Positions 1 to 8,400 of a stretch of 17,326 bases of DNA are shown here, piece after piece (position 1 is the first letter of the stretch; each line of letters starts with the position of its first letter). Source of the DNA: JAQBGV01 sp032128395. GTDB lineage: Bacteria > Planctomycetota > UBA8108 > UBA1146. The DNA is taken from NCBI GenBank assembly GCA_032128395.1, contig JAQBGV010000164.1, forward strand, positions 1 through 17,326, written 5' to 3'. Position numbers and translations under genes: made by a program. The notes beneath the pieces were generated by a model. It searched no databases, was not told where the DNA came from, and was given only the letters and a program-made list of their open reading frames with translations.

Positions 1-5
1 GTCCC

Positions 6-1559
6 CTACTCCAGACCGAGTCTCCGGAACTCGCGGTGGAGTGCCCGAAGGATTCCTTCCACCGACTTGTCCTCGATCCGACGCCCGTTGAGATACAGCA
101 CCGGGGTGCGGTGGATCCCGAGTCGATCGGCCTCTTCGAGATCCTCGGTGAGCCGCGCCGCGCTCTCGACCGTGTTCCGGTCCGCGTGAAATCGATCGAG
201 TTCGAGACCCAATTCACCGGCGATCTCCCCCAACACCTCCTCCGAGAGGGTCTCCTGCCGCGCATAGAGCAGCTCGACATATTCGAAGAACCGCCCCTGC
301 CGTCGCGCGGCCTCAGCCGCCAGCGCCGCAGATCGAGCGAGTGGGTGCACCGCGAGGAGGGGCTTGTTCCGGAGCACGAGGCGCACTCGATCCCGGTACA
401 GTTCCGGGAGGCCCTCGACGATCCCGTGCACCTCGCGACAGCGGGCACACTGGAAGTCGGTGAACTTCACTAGGGTGACCGGAGCATCCGCACGACCGAG
501 GCTCGGTCGATCGCGGGTGTCGACGAAATGGATGGGGGGAGCGGGCTCCTCGAGGTGAATCCGTACTACCGCGGTGTCACGGAGCTCCTCCGCCAAGGCA
601 AGCTCGAGGTCGCGCCGGCGCAAGTCCGTCAGGTACACCCTCACCTGCTCACCGACCTCTTCGGGAGGCGCGACGATGCGGGACTCGTTGGCTCGGGTGA
701 ACGCCTCGACCTCGACATCGGTGATCGGGACGAGACGGGCGTCCACCCGCTCCGCAAGGAGCGTGCGGGTGTCCGTCCCGGCCTCGCTCGCTGCCCTCTC
801 GAGCAATCGTGAATTGATCCACAGATCGAGTCGGGCCCGCCGCTCGAGGTACGCGCGCATCGCGAAGTCGTACTCCTGGTCCTCCCATTCCCCTGCGATC
901 CGGGCGAAAGCAATCGCGTCCCCTTCGACGATCGCGATCGGGTCACCGAATTCGAGACCCGGATCGGAGACGAGAACATCGATCCGCCACTCGATCCGGA
1001 CCCGCTGGGAGAGACCCTCGACGAATTGTGACCCGATCTCGACCGCCTTCTCACGGCGCAAGTCGGCGATGATCGTCGGCCGGGCGGATTCGAGATCGGG
1101 ACCGTAACGATCGGGGAGACTCCGCGCCCGTTGGATCACCTCGATCTCGCCCGGTTCCTCGACGTGAGCGTGCACTTCGATGGTGAGCAGCTCCTCGACG
1201 GAGACTCCGCGAGCAGCCGCCTCGCGCTCGAGGAGATGGTCCTGGATCGCTCGCGCCACGAGACCGTGGCGCAGCTGGGTGCGCTCCTTCTCGAGCTTCG
1301 CGAGCGCAGGCCCGACCATCGCCTCGATCTGTTCCGTGGGGATCTGCTCGGTGCCGACCTCCGCGATCACTCCGGGAGGGCGTGCATCGAGGCAGTCCTC
1401 CCCCGCTTTTCCCACCGTTGAGGGAGTGGACCCCTTGTCGGTCTGGGCGATGACGCGTGGCGAGCAGATCGCGATCGAGAGTGCGATCGAGAGCGCGATC
1501 GGTGGAACGATCCGCAGTATTTTCCGAACGGGGAGTGTCACCGCGAGTCTCCTCTTCAT
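6..1559 (-). CDS. Secreted SurA-N-like / thioredoxin_4 (DsbA-like) protein
   Basis: The 517-residue product has an N-terminal signal sequence: basic residues 2-16, a hydrophobic stretch at 17-32, and likely cleavage after VIA at 38. Residues about 62-185 and again about 205-335 resemble the helical N-terminal region of SurA/PpiC chaperones, with an 'xLLEREAAARGVS' style helix and a second copy 'RLLERAASEAGTD'. Residues about 352-517 form a DsbA/thioredoxin_4 domain: 'LGRADAPVTLVKFTDFQC', the redox motif C371-A-R-C374, the HPLAR helix, and the cis-proline in RTPVLYLNG (Pro486). The likely role is a periplasmic thiol-disulfide reaction on partner proteins, perhaps with chaperone-like binding by the helical part. 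The ATG overlaps the stop of the upstream cytochrome gene (ATGA) and has no good Shine-Dalgarno, so translation is probably coupled. The frame stays open far upstream, but those residues lie antisense-like over the cytochrome gene and look non-coding. The family call is firm; the substrate is unknown. Confidence 0.88.
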   Translation of the reverse strand: MKRRLAVTLPVRKILRIVPPIALSIALSIAICSPRVIAQTDKGSTPSTVGKAGEDCLDARPPGVIAEVGTEQIPTEQIEAMVGPALAKLEKERTQLRHGLVARAIQDHLLEREAAARGVSVEELLTIEVHAHVEEPGEIEVIQRARSLPDRYGPDLESARPTIIADLRREKAVEIGSQFVEGLSQRVRIEWRIDVLVSDPGLEFGDPIAIVEGDAIAFARIAGEWEDQEYDFAMRAYLERRARLDLWINSRLLERAASEAGTDTRTLLAERVDARLVPITDVEVEAFTRANESRIVAPPEEVGEQVRVYLTDLRRRDLELALAEELRDTAVVRIHLEEPAPPIHFVDTRDRPSLGRADAPVTLVKFTDFQCARCREVHGIVEGLPELYRDRVRLVLRNKPLLAVHPLARSAALAAEAARRQGRFFEYVELLYARQETLSEEVLGEIAGELGLELDRFHADRNTVESAARLTEDLEEADRLGIHRTPVLYLNGRRIEDKSVEGILRALHREFRRLGLE

Positions 1560-3190
1560 CGGGGCTGCCGAGGAGTGATCCACTGACTCGCGGGGCGAAA
1601 CGTCCGCTCGGCCAGGTCGATCTGCATCACGTAGGCCCCGAGTGCTCCAGTGCGCTGGTTCAGTCCGAAGGTCAGCGGCGGAACGAGACCGGTCCCGAAC
1701 CGCTCGATCGTTTCGAGGGACTCGATCAATCTTTCGCGTCCCAGCCGTCGTCCACTCCGCCTCGCACCTTCGATGAAGAGCCGCAGGGCTGCGAGTGCGG
1801 GCCCTTGCTGGGCGGGTCGATCGAATTGCAGGCCGCGGTCGCGTGCGAGTTCGAGGGCCCAGGTGAGCTCCTCCGGTCCGGGCTGTGAACTCGGATAGGT
1901 GATGAACGTCCGACCCGCGACCGCGGTCGGCAGTAGGAACGCATCGCGACCGAGCGTCTGACCGGTCGTCAGGAGTGGCCAGTCGATTCCCTCGGATTCC
2001 ATCGCTTCGGCGATGGCGACGATGTCTCCTCGCGCTCCGAACACCATCAGTCCGCGCGTTCCCGCTTCGCGGAGCGCGACGACCGCCGCGACCGCGTCGA
2101 GACCACCGGGTGCGTAGACCCGGTCGACCGTAGCCGAGCCCCCGAACACCTCGATCTGCCGGAGTGCCCCGGCACGGGCCTCTTGGTGGACCTCGTCGTC
2201 GAGGGTGACGATCGACCACCCCACTCGCGGCAGTTCCGGCGTGGTGGCGACGAACTCGACGAGGACCCGCGCCTGGTCGAAGCTGCTCGAGAGGAGATGG
2301 AACACGTAGCGATTCGGCGGGACATCCGGCCGGGACGGGATCGTGAGAGGACCGATCAGCGGCACACGTCGCTCCGCGAGCAACGCACCCAGTCGAGGAG
2401 CGGCGAGGGGGGTCGCACACGCGATGAGCGCGAAGACCCGCTCTTCCGAGATGAGATGCTGGGCGGCGGTGACCGCTCCGGAATCCCCCGCGCCCGCATC
2501 GGTGTACACGATCTCGATTCGTCGACCGTAGACTCCACCCCGCTCGTTCTGCTCCGCGGCCAGCACTTCGAGCGCCTGACGAACCGAATTCCCGATCGCC
2601 TGACGCTCGCCCGAGAACGGAAGGAAGCACCCGAGCCGTATCACCTCCCGGGATAGCCCTGGGTCGAGGTCCGCCTCGGTTCCGAGTACCTCGAGGTAGG
2701 CGATGAGATCGTCGACTTGCTCCGGGGCGAGACGGTAGCGCGGCATCCCGGGGTGGAGCGCCGCGCCCGAAGGGTCGATGCCGGCGGTGATCGCGCGTTC
2801 GAGCGAGTCCCGGTCGTGGCCAGGTCTCTCCCGGTCGGTGAGGGGTGACCTCGCCGGGCCCGTCAGGTCCCGCCACCGTACTGGCGGCGGCTCGATCCCC
2901 CCCTCTCGGCTCCCAAGCCCATCCGCCCCGTGGCAGTGGGCGCACGGGAAGAATGCAGCGTCCAACTCCAGATCGCTGCTGGAAAGGGCGAGGCGGATCG
3001 GGCCACGCGCTGGATCGACCCCATGGTGGTAGATCGAGCGACCGTGCGCCGCCGTGGGGGAGAGCTCCTGCGCGCTCGACGGCGAAACGTCCTTCTCCCC
3101 GTCAGCCAGGGCAGGCCTTCCGCCGACACTCGCGAGCAGTGCGACGAGCGAGATGATCAGACCGGCGACAAGGCGGGGAGCGGAGATCAC
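1556..3190 (-). CDS. Cytochrome c fused to ABC-type periplasmic binding protein
   Basis: From the GTG start the product is 544 residues. A signal peptide covers 1-29 (hydrophobic LVAGLIISLVALLAS, cleavage after ALA). Residues about 48-172 form a mono-haem class I cytochrome c: C83-A-H-C86-H87 binds haem, and Met149 in HPGMPRYRL is the likely sixth ligand. The 'GLGSREG' stretch after the haem motif matches what I recall of a family usually named cytochrome c/ABC transporter substrate-binding protein. Residues about 184-535 form a Peripla_BP_6-type ligand-binding domain, the Leu/Ile/Val-receptor fold, starting 'IRLGCFLPFSGERQAIG'. No permease or ATPase gene is adjacent, so it probably senses or relays electrons rather than feeding an importer. 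The GTG start shares a GTGA overlap with the upstream propeller gene and is preceded by a strong Shine-Dalgarno, AAGGAGG. A longer frame reaches 3253, but the extra 21 residues would precede the signal peptide. The ligand is unknown. Confidence 0.9.
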   Translation of the reverse strand: MISAPRLVAGLIISLVALLASVGGRPALADGEKDVSPSSAQELSPTAAHGRSIYHHGVDPARGPIRLALSSSDLELDAAFFPCAHCHGADGLGSREGGIEPPPVRWRDLTGPARSPLTDRERPGHDRDSLERAITAGIDPSGAALHPGMPRYRLAPEQVDDLIAYLEVLGTEADLDPGLSREVIRLGCFLPFSGERQAIGNSVRQALEVLAAEQNERGGVYGRRIEIVYTDAGAGDSGAVTAAQHLISEERVFALIACATPLAAPRLGALLAERRVPLIGPLTIPSRPDVPPNRYVFHLLSSSFDQARVLVEFVATTPELPRVGWSIVTLDDEVHQEARAGALRQIEVFGGSATVDRVYAPGGLDAVAAVVALREAGTRGLMVFGARGDIVAIAEAMESEGIDWPLLTTGQTLGRDAFLLPTAVAGRTFITYPSSQPGPEELTWALELARDRGLQFDRPAQQGPALAALRLFIEGARRSGRRLGRERLIESLETIERFGTGLVPPLTFGLNQRTGALGAYVMQIDLAERTFRPASQWITPRQPR

Positions 3191-5166
3191 TCTCCCTCCT
3201 TCGGCGTCGACGGCCCCTTTTGGGTCGGAAGCGGCGGAGCAGGACGCTCCCACGGTTTGCCCTCGTTCTTCAGGAGAACCGAGATCGTGAACATCGGCAG
3301 ATCGCGGAAGGTGCTCCCTCGACTCGGAACGCGCACCAGGACTTGATATCGATCGCGATCGGGAAAACTCTGCTCGAATTCGTAGACTCCCGGCTCGACC
3401 TCCCGGGTCGTGTGGCGATCTTGACGGATCCCTGTCCCCTGGATCACCATCGCTTGGACATCGTCGAGTCCACTCACCGCCTCGCCGGAGGCGCTGTCGA
3501 CGATGCGCACCCGAATCGAATGGGCCTCACCCGGGTGAATGCGCAGGTCAGCAAAGAGCGACTCCACCGTCACGGGAGCGGCGACCGGAAGTGCATCCGT
3601 CCTCGGAGCGGGGAGGATCTCGAGCTCGAAGCCGTGGAGGAGTCGAGGCTGGTCGAGGATGAACGGGACGTCGGAGCGACCCGATTCGACCGGTCGAATG
3701 TAGGTCGAATAGACCCCCGGGGAGACCTCCCTCAGGCTGCGGTCGAGGATCTGGACTCCGCGCGGGATTCGCGAGTAGGTCTGGAAGTTCCCCATCGAAG
3801 CCATCATCCCCTCGACGTAGTAGTAGACGAGACGATCGGCGGGACTTGCGATCATCACCGCGTTCCCCTCCGGGGTCGGCGCGATCATCCGAGCGGTGGC
3901 GGTGCTCCGGGGCGCCTCGCTCGGGGCGAGGCGGGAGACGGAGAGGTCGGTGACGATGAGTTCTCCCCGCGCGAGTCGGGAGAGTTCGATGAGGGCGACG
4001 CTAGGGGACCCCAGGTTTCGCACGTAGGCGAAGCGCTCGGTGAACACCACCTGGTCCGGGGACCGGACCGCGAGGACCACACCGATCTGCTCGTGCGTCG
4101 AGAGGTCGATCACGGTCACCGCCCCCGGCTCCTGGCTGATCGCGAAGAGGAATCGCCCAGTGGGGTCGATGGCGAGGTCGAAGACAGGCCGATCGATCGA
4201 GATCCTCGCCCTCTCCTCACCCGTCGCGGGATCGATGGCGACGAGATGTCCGTCGCGAGCGTGCCCGACGTAGAAGAGCCGGCTCGCGGGGCTGTAGGCG
4301 ACCGCGTACGGCGCCTCGCCGGAGTCGAGTCGAGAGATCACCGAACGGGTCGCGAGGTCGATCACCGTCACTCGACCGCTGCCGCTACTCGTGGCGACGA
4401 GCGTGGTTCCCTCGTCATCGATGGCGAGGCGGTGCAGTCCTGCTCCGATCGGGATCCGGTCGATGAGCTTGCGGGGCCCTGTCTCGATCGCTGCGACCGT
4501 GTTCGAGGAGTCGAGGCCGACCCAGAGGGTCTCTCCCGATGGTTCGAGCGCGAGAGCCCGCGGCTCGTTCCCTTCCCCGAGATCGACGAAGCCGAGCGAA
4601 CGGAACGTCGCGAGGTCGATCACTTCGAGACGTGCGGTCCGGGGTACGGAGACATAGAGCCGCTCCCCCTTCGCGTCGATCCGCCACTCATCCCCGGGGC
4701 CGGAGAGCCCGATCAGTTGGAAGAGACGCGTACGAGAGAACTCGATCAGGGGATCGATCACCGAGATCGACGCATCGTGGTTGAGCACGAGCATGTAGTA
4801 GCGGTTCAGGTCGATATCTGCGCGGACGCTGAGCAGACCACCGAGGAAGGTGGCGATCAGATCCTTGAGCTCCCGTTCGCTCGGCGGCAGAGGTCCTTCT
4901 CGGCGGTGGATCCATGCGAGGGGGTGAAGCCCCGTGATCGGCTCACCGGTGTGGGCGTCGCGCAGCGAGAACGAGACCTCAGCCTCCTCCCCTGCGACCA
5001 GCGTGTCACCTCCGGAGAGAGGGCGGACCCTCAGTGTCACTTCGATCCCCTGAGACTCGACGATCTGGATGAGGGCCGGGAGGGCGATGGACGCTCCGGT
5101 CCCCTCGGGCGGGGGTTCGAGACCCAGGCCGAGGAGAATCGTCCAAAAGAGAGCGATGAAGGGCAC
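3187..5166 (-). CDS. YncE-like / 'cytochrome D1 domain' beta-propeller protein
   Basis: The 659-residue product is exported: a short hydrophobic N-terminus (FIALFWTILLGLGL), although the n-region has no basic residue. Residues about 38-92 are an Ig/FixH-like beta domain ending 'GLHPLAWI'. Residues about 118-450 are a seven-bladed-type propeller with repeated 'VTVIDLAT', 'VAIDPATGE' and 'VTVIDLSTH' strands. A conserved-looking segment, 'YYYVEGMMASMGNFQTY' then 'ILDRSLREVSPGVY', follows at about 447-487, and a second Ig-like domain ('ADLRIHPGEAHSIRVRIVD') lies at about 539-630. These phrases match proteins I recall being annotated as cytochrome D1 domain-containing or YncE family. No CxxCH is present and no haem d1 genes are nearby, so it is not a nitrite reductase. 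It is the first gene of the operon and overlaps the cytochrome gene by 4 bases. I chose GTG at 5166 because GGGAGG sits 7 bases upstream; GTG at 5172 is only 1 base from it. Confidence 0.85.
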   Translation of the reverse strand: MPFIALFWTILLGLGLEPPPEGTGASIALPALIQIVESQGIEVTLRVRPLSGGDTLVAGEEAEVSFSLRDAHTGEPITGLHPLAWIHRREGPLPPSERELKDLIATFLGGLLSVRADIDLNRYYMLVLNHDASISVIDPLIEFSRTRLFQLIGLSGPGDEWRIDAKGERLYVSVPRTARLEVIDLATFRSLGFVDLGEGNEPRALALEPSGETLWVGLDSSNTVAAIETGPRKLIDRIPIGAGLHRLAIDDEGTTLVATSSGSGRVTVIDLATRSVISRLDSGEAPYAVAYSPASRLFYVGHARDGHLVAIDPATGEERARISIDRPVFDLAIDPTGRFLFAISQEPGAVTVIDLSTHEQIGVVLAVRSPDQVVFTERFAYVRNLGSPSVALIELSRLARGELIVTDLSVSRLAPSEAPRSTATARMIAPTPEGNAVMIASPADRLVYYYVEGMMASMGNFQTYSRIPRGVQILDRSLREVSPGVYSTYIRPVESGRSDVPFILDQPRLLHGFELEILPAPRTDALPVAAPVTVESLFADLRIHPGEAHSIRVRIVDSASGEAVSGLDDVQAMVIQGTGIRQDRHTTREVEPGVYEFEQSFPDRDRYQVLVRVPSRGSTFRDLPMFTISVLLKNEGKPWERPAPPLPTQKGPSTPKEGE

Positions 5167-5173
5167 CGGCACA

Positions 5174-5179
5174 CCTCCC
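5174..5179 (-). promoter_or_regulatory. Shine-Dalgarno that decides the propeller gene start
   Basis: On the minus strand the GGGAGG at this position lies 7 bases before GTG 5166 and only 1 base before GTG 5172. Standard spacing favours the downstream GTG. No ATG, GTG or TTG in this frame lies between 5172 and the upstream in-frame stop, so only these two starts are available. Confidence 0.55.
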
Positions 5180-5212
5180 GGAGCCGGGATGGCTCCGAAC
5201 GAGTCATTACGA

Positions 5213-5229
5213 ACCGAGAAGCTCTCGGT
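5213..5229. repeat. Perfect 7+3+7 inverted repeat in the propeller 5' leader
   Basis: ACCGAGA-AGC-TCTCGGT is a perfect dyad, about 47 bases upstream of the chosen start of the propeller gene. A second dyad, GGAGCC-GGGAT-GGCTCC at 5180-5196, lies directly next to the ribosome binding site. Either could be an operator on DNA or a hairpin in the leader RNA. Neither is followed by a T run on the minus strand, so an intrinsic terminator is unlikely. The dyads are seen directly; their function is inferred. Confidence 0.4.
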
Positions 5230-5417
5230 CGCAATACATGTTTACAACCATGCGGGGATGGCGGGGGCGTTGCACGGACACATTTCCCTGCAAGGCCTTT
5301 GAGGACCCTATTTTACCAGAGATGATGGTGTCTGGCTGGGGAGGGGTGTGAACTCACGATGGGAAGGGGGTTTGTCGAGGGCGGAGGGCATTCAATTGGC
5401 GGGAGAGAAGGGGATTC

Positions 5418-5436
5418 GGAGTCCGATCCAGACTCC
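5418..5436 (-). terminator. Possible weak terminator hairpin after the subtilase
   Basis: GGAGTC-(7 bases)-GACTCC forms a 6-bp stem that starts about 30 bases past the dockerin-frame stop of the subtilase. On the transcribed strand it is followed by a C/U-rich tract rather than a clean U run. This makes it a weak or Rho-assisted terminator at best, or merely an mRNA 3' end stabiliser. Confidence 0.3.
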
Positions 5437-5465
5437 CCGACCGACCCAGTCTCTGCTCCTGGAAT

Positions 5466-8400
5466 TCACGGGCAACTCGCCACTCCCCCACATCCCAACC
5501 CTCCGGGAGTCGGGTCTCCGCCACACCCCGGGAACGGCGGCGGCGGCAGCGGGCTCTGCCCGAAGATTCCTCCGAGCGACGCGATCACGTCGGCGATATT
5601 GACGGTGTCGTTGTCGTTGGCATCGAGCGCGAGGATGCAAGGCACGCTCTGCGAATTGAAGAGCCAGCCGAGGCAGAGGATCGGATCGGAAATGTTGAGA
5701 GAACCATCGGTGTTCGCGTCCCCCGGATGAAGAGGAGAGGAGACTGACAACTGGCTCCGCAGGTGGACGGGGTCAGAGGACTTCCGCACCCGTTGGTGCC
5801 GGAGACTTCGATGACTCCACTCGCCGGTCCTCCGAGCGACACTGTGGTCGCGGTCGCGGTCCCGGGGAGGGTGTTGACGAGGATTCCGTCGAGCCGCACC
5901 TCGATGATGGCGGCCGAGGCATTCGCGCCCCAACCCACCGTCACCGTACACGTCGGGTCATCGACCGCGCAAGTCAACGCTCCGATCGGATCCGCGGGCA
6001 CCGTCGGGCAAGTCGCGCCGCAGCAGGAATCGGCACCGTCGATGCCGTCGATGATGGGACGCACGCAGAGGTTGAATGTCCCGTTGCCGGGGAGCGCGAT
6101 CGACGCGATCGTAGCGCTCCCCGGGAGCGTGGCGACGAGCGAACCGTCGAGCCGGACCTCGATGGCGTCGTAGAGCTCGGCGTTCGACCAGGCCGCCTCG
6201 GCGAGGCAGCTGCACGGATCGACGAGCGCGCACGCGATCCCCACCACCGCGGCGGGCGGAACGGAGGCGGAACAGTCGGTGGAGGTCGCACTCGTCCCCC
6301 CGAGGCTCGGAGTGAGCGAGTAGACGCGACTCCCGCCGGGGGGCGCAAGATCGACGAATGACGTGGCCGTCCCGGAGAGACTGGCGATGACCGCCCCGTC
6401 CCGACGCAGCTCGATCGCGTCGTAGATCGTTCCGCCGAGCGTCCAGGTCAACCCGACGTCCGCTCCGAGAACGGTGCAGGAGAGGGTTGCGATCGGCGGC
6501 AGCGCAACTGTGGTCGCGCACGTCGACTCCGGTGCATCCAATCCCGCGAGACTGCCGGTCACGCCGTAGGAGACCGGTCCGATCGGTGGGCCCCCATCGA
6601 CATGGGAGGTCGCCGTTCCGGGGAGGCTCGCGATCAAGACCCCGCCGCGCCGCACCTCGATCGAAGCGTACGTCACGGGATCGGTCCAGCTCAGGCTCGC
6701 TGACCCCACCCCACCGACGCACGAGAGAGCGCCGACGGCGGGTGGGAGAGAAGTGGCGGAACAGGAATTCGAAGGGGAGAGCACGCCAGCGACGCTCCCG
6801 CGCACCTCGTAGCTGTGACCGCCGACGGGGACGGAGGGATCGGGGAAGTTCGTCGACGTTCCTGGGAGCGACGCGACGAGCACACTGTCCCGGCGCACCT
6901 CCACCGTGTCGTAGCTGTCACCGTTCGTCCAGCTCACGGTCGCCGATTGAACTCCGCCGACACACGAGATCCCGGTCACGCCACCGGGCGCTAGCGCTGT
7001 CGAACAGCCGGTCGCGACCGCCGGGATGCCGTCGGTCCGAGGGATCACCTCGTAGTCGTGCGGTCCGACGCTCGCGGTCGAATCGAGATGCGAGGCCAAG
7101 TTCCCGGCGATCGTGGTGAGCAGAGCACCATCGCGGCGCACGTCGATCACTCCGTAGAGTTCCGCGTTGGTCCAGGTGAGTTGGATCAACCCGCCGATCG
7201 GGGCACAGGCGAGGGCGGTCACCGGATCGGGCGGAACCGAGACCGCACAGCTCGCCGCGGTCGCGAACAGTCCACTGGCGCTCGGGATCACGTCGTAGCC
7301 TCGGTCTCCACCGGGCGGGGCAGGATCGGTGAACGAGGTCGCACCGCCGGCGATCGTCGCGAGCAAGGCGCCGTCCCGACGGAGATCGATCGCGTCGTAG
7401 CTCCCACCGAGCAGCCACGAGAGTTGAGCCTGGCCGCCGCTCTCCCCGCAGATGAGCCCAGTGACCGGGAGCGGCAGGACATCGGCGAGACAAGCAGCGT
7501 CGTTCGAGGGGAGGCCGCCGACGATCCCACGCACCGTGTAGAAGTGCGGGCCCACGGGCACGGCGGAGTTCACGAACGAAACCGCTGCGCCGGGGAGGGT
7601 TGCGATCACCCCACCATCGCGCTCGACCTCGACTGCATCGAGTCCACCGGGATTGGTCCAGACGAGCGTCACGTCGCTCCCCGCCTCGATGCAGACGAGA
7701 GATCCGACCGGCGGAACGAAACTGCCCCCGAAGCAACCGAGGTACGCGCCGATGAGGTCCGCCCGCGTCGAAGCTCCATCGAAGAATCCACCGAGTTCGA
7801 AGGACGCGCCGATCGTCCGGTGGGTACCCGCGTCATTGAAGATCGCCACGTCGAACGGGGCAGAGGTGTTGCTCTGGATCACCTCTGCACCCGCGAGCGG
7901 AGCGATGCGATCGATGAAGTTGTTCTCCCCGGTGTAGACCAGATTGATCCCCGTCAGATCGCACCCCGCACTGCCGGTGCCGACCACTGTGGTCAGGTTG
8001 CCCCCCGCCGCACCGTCGGAGAGTCCGTTGATCTGGAACAGCGGATGGACCGGAGTCGCTGGATCGAAGAACCAGGTGTCCCCTCCCTCGAGATACAGGA
8101 ATTCCCCACCGACCCCGTCGGTGAGGAAGTCGAGGAGACGGATGGCATCGGCGTCTGCGAGAACGAAGTTGAAGGGGAAGACCCCGAGGCACACCCAGAT
8201 CCGCTGAAACGCGTTCAGGTCGGGAATCAGAGACAGCGTGTCGGTCAGGATGCCGCTCCTGCCGTTCGCGACGAGCGCTTGGCCCAGCGCGAGACCGCCG
8301 TTGACGAACCCGGCCGCGGGGTTCCAGACCAGTTCGGTGGAGTTTCCGAGGACGAGGGGGTCGCACGGTGCCGAGATCGTCGGCAGTCCCCCGACCACCC

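Larger units (their letters stand above)
5167..5465. other. Intergenic leader of the redox operon and trailer of the subtilase
   Basis: About 300 bases separate the out-of-frame dockerin end of the subtilase from the start of the propeller gene; both genes are on the minus strand. The interval is less GC-rich around 5230-5320. It holds two inverted repeats near the propeller start (5180-5196 and 5213-5229) and a hairpin just after the subtilase end (5418-5436). I see no convincing ORF. A TAAAAT at about 5312-5317 on the minus strand could be a -10 box, but I find no matching -35 at 16-18 bases, so I do not call a promoter. Confidence 0.5.

Noticed and set aside
1560..2945. Upstream 462-codon extension of the SurA/thioredoxin frame
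   Set aside because: The extension is Arg/Pro/Gly-rich with no domain and lies over the cytochrome/binding-protein gene. The ATG at 1559 begins a proper signal peptide and forms an ATGA overlap.
3187..5166. Cytochrome cd1 nitrite reductase
   Set aside because: The propeller resembles the D1 fold only; there is no haem c motif and no haem d1 synthesis gene nearby.
3220..5325. 701-codon open frame on the plus strand, antisense to the propeller gene
   Set aside because: Its product is Arg/Asp/Glu/Gly-rich with no domain, it has no fitting Shine-Dalgarno, and the opposite strand carries clear YncE-type motifs. It is a high-GC antisense shadow.
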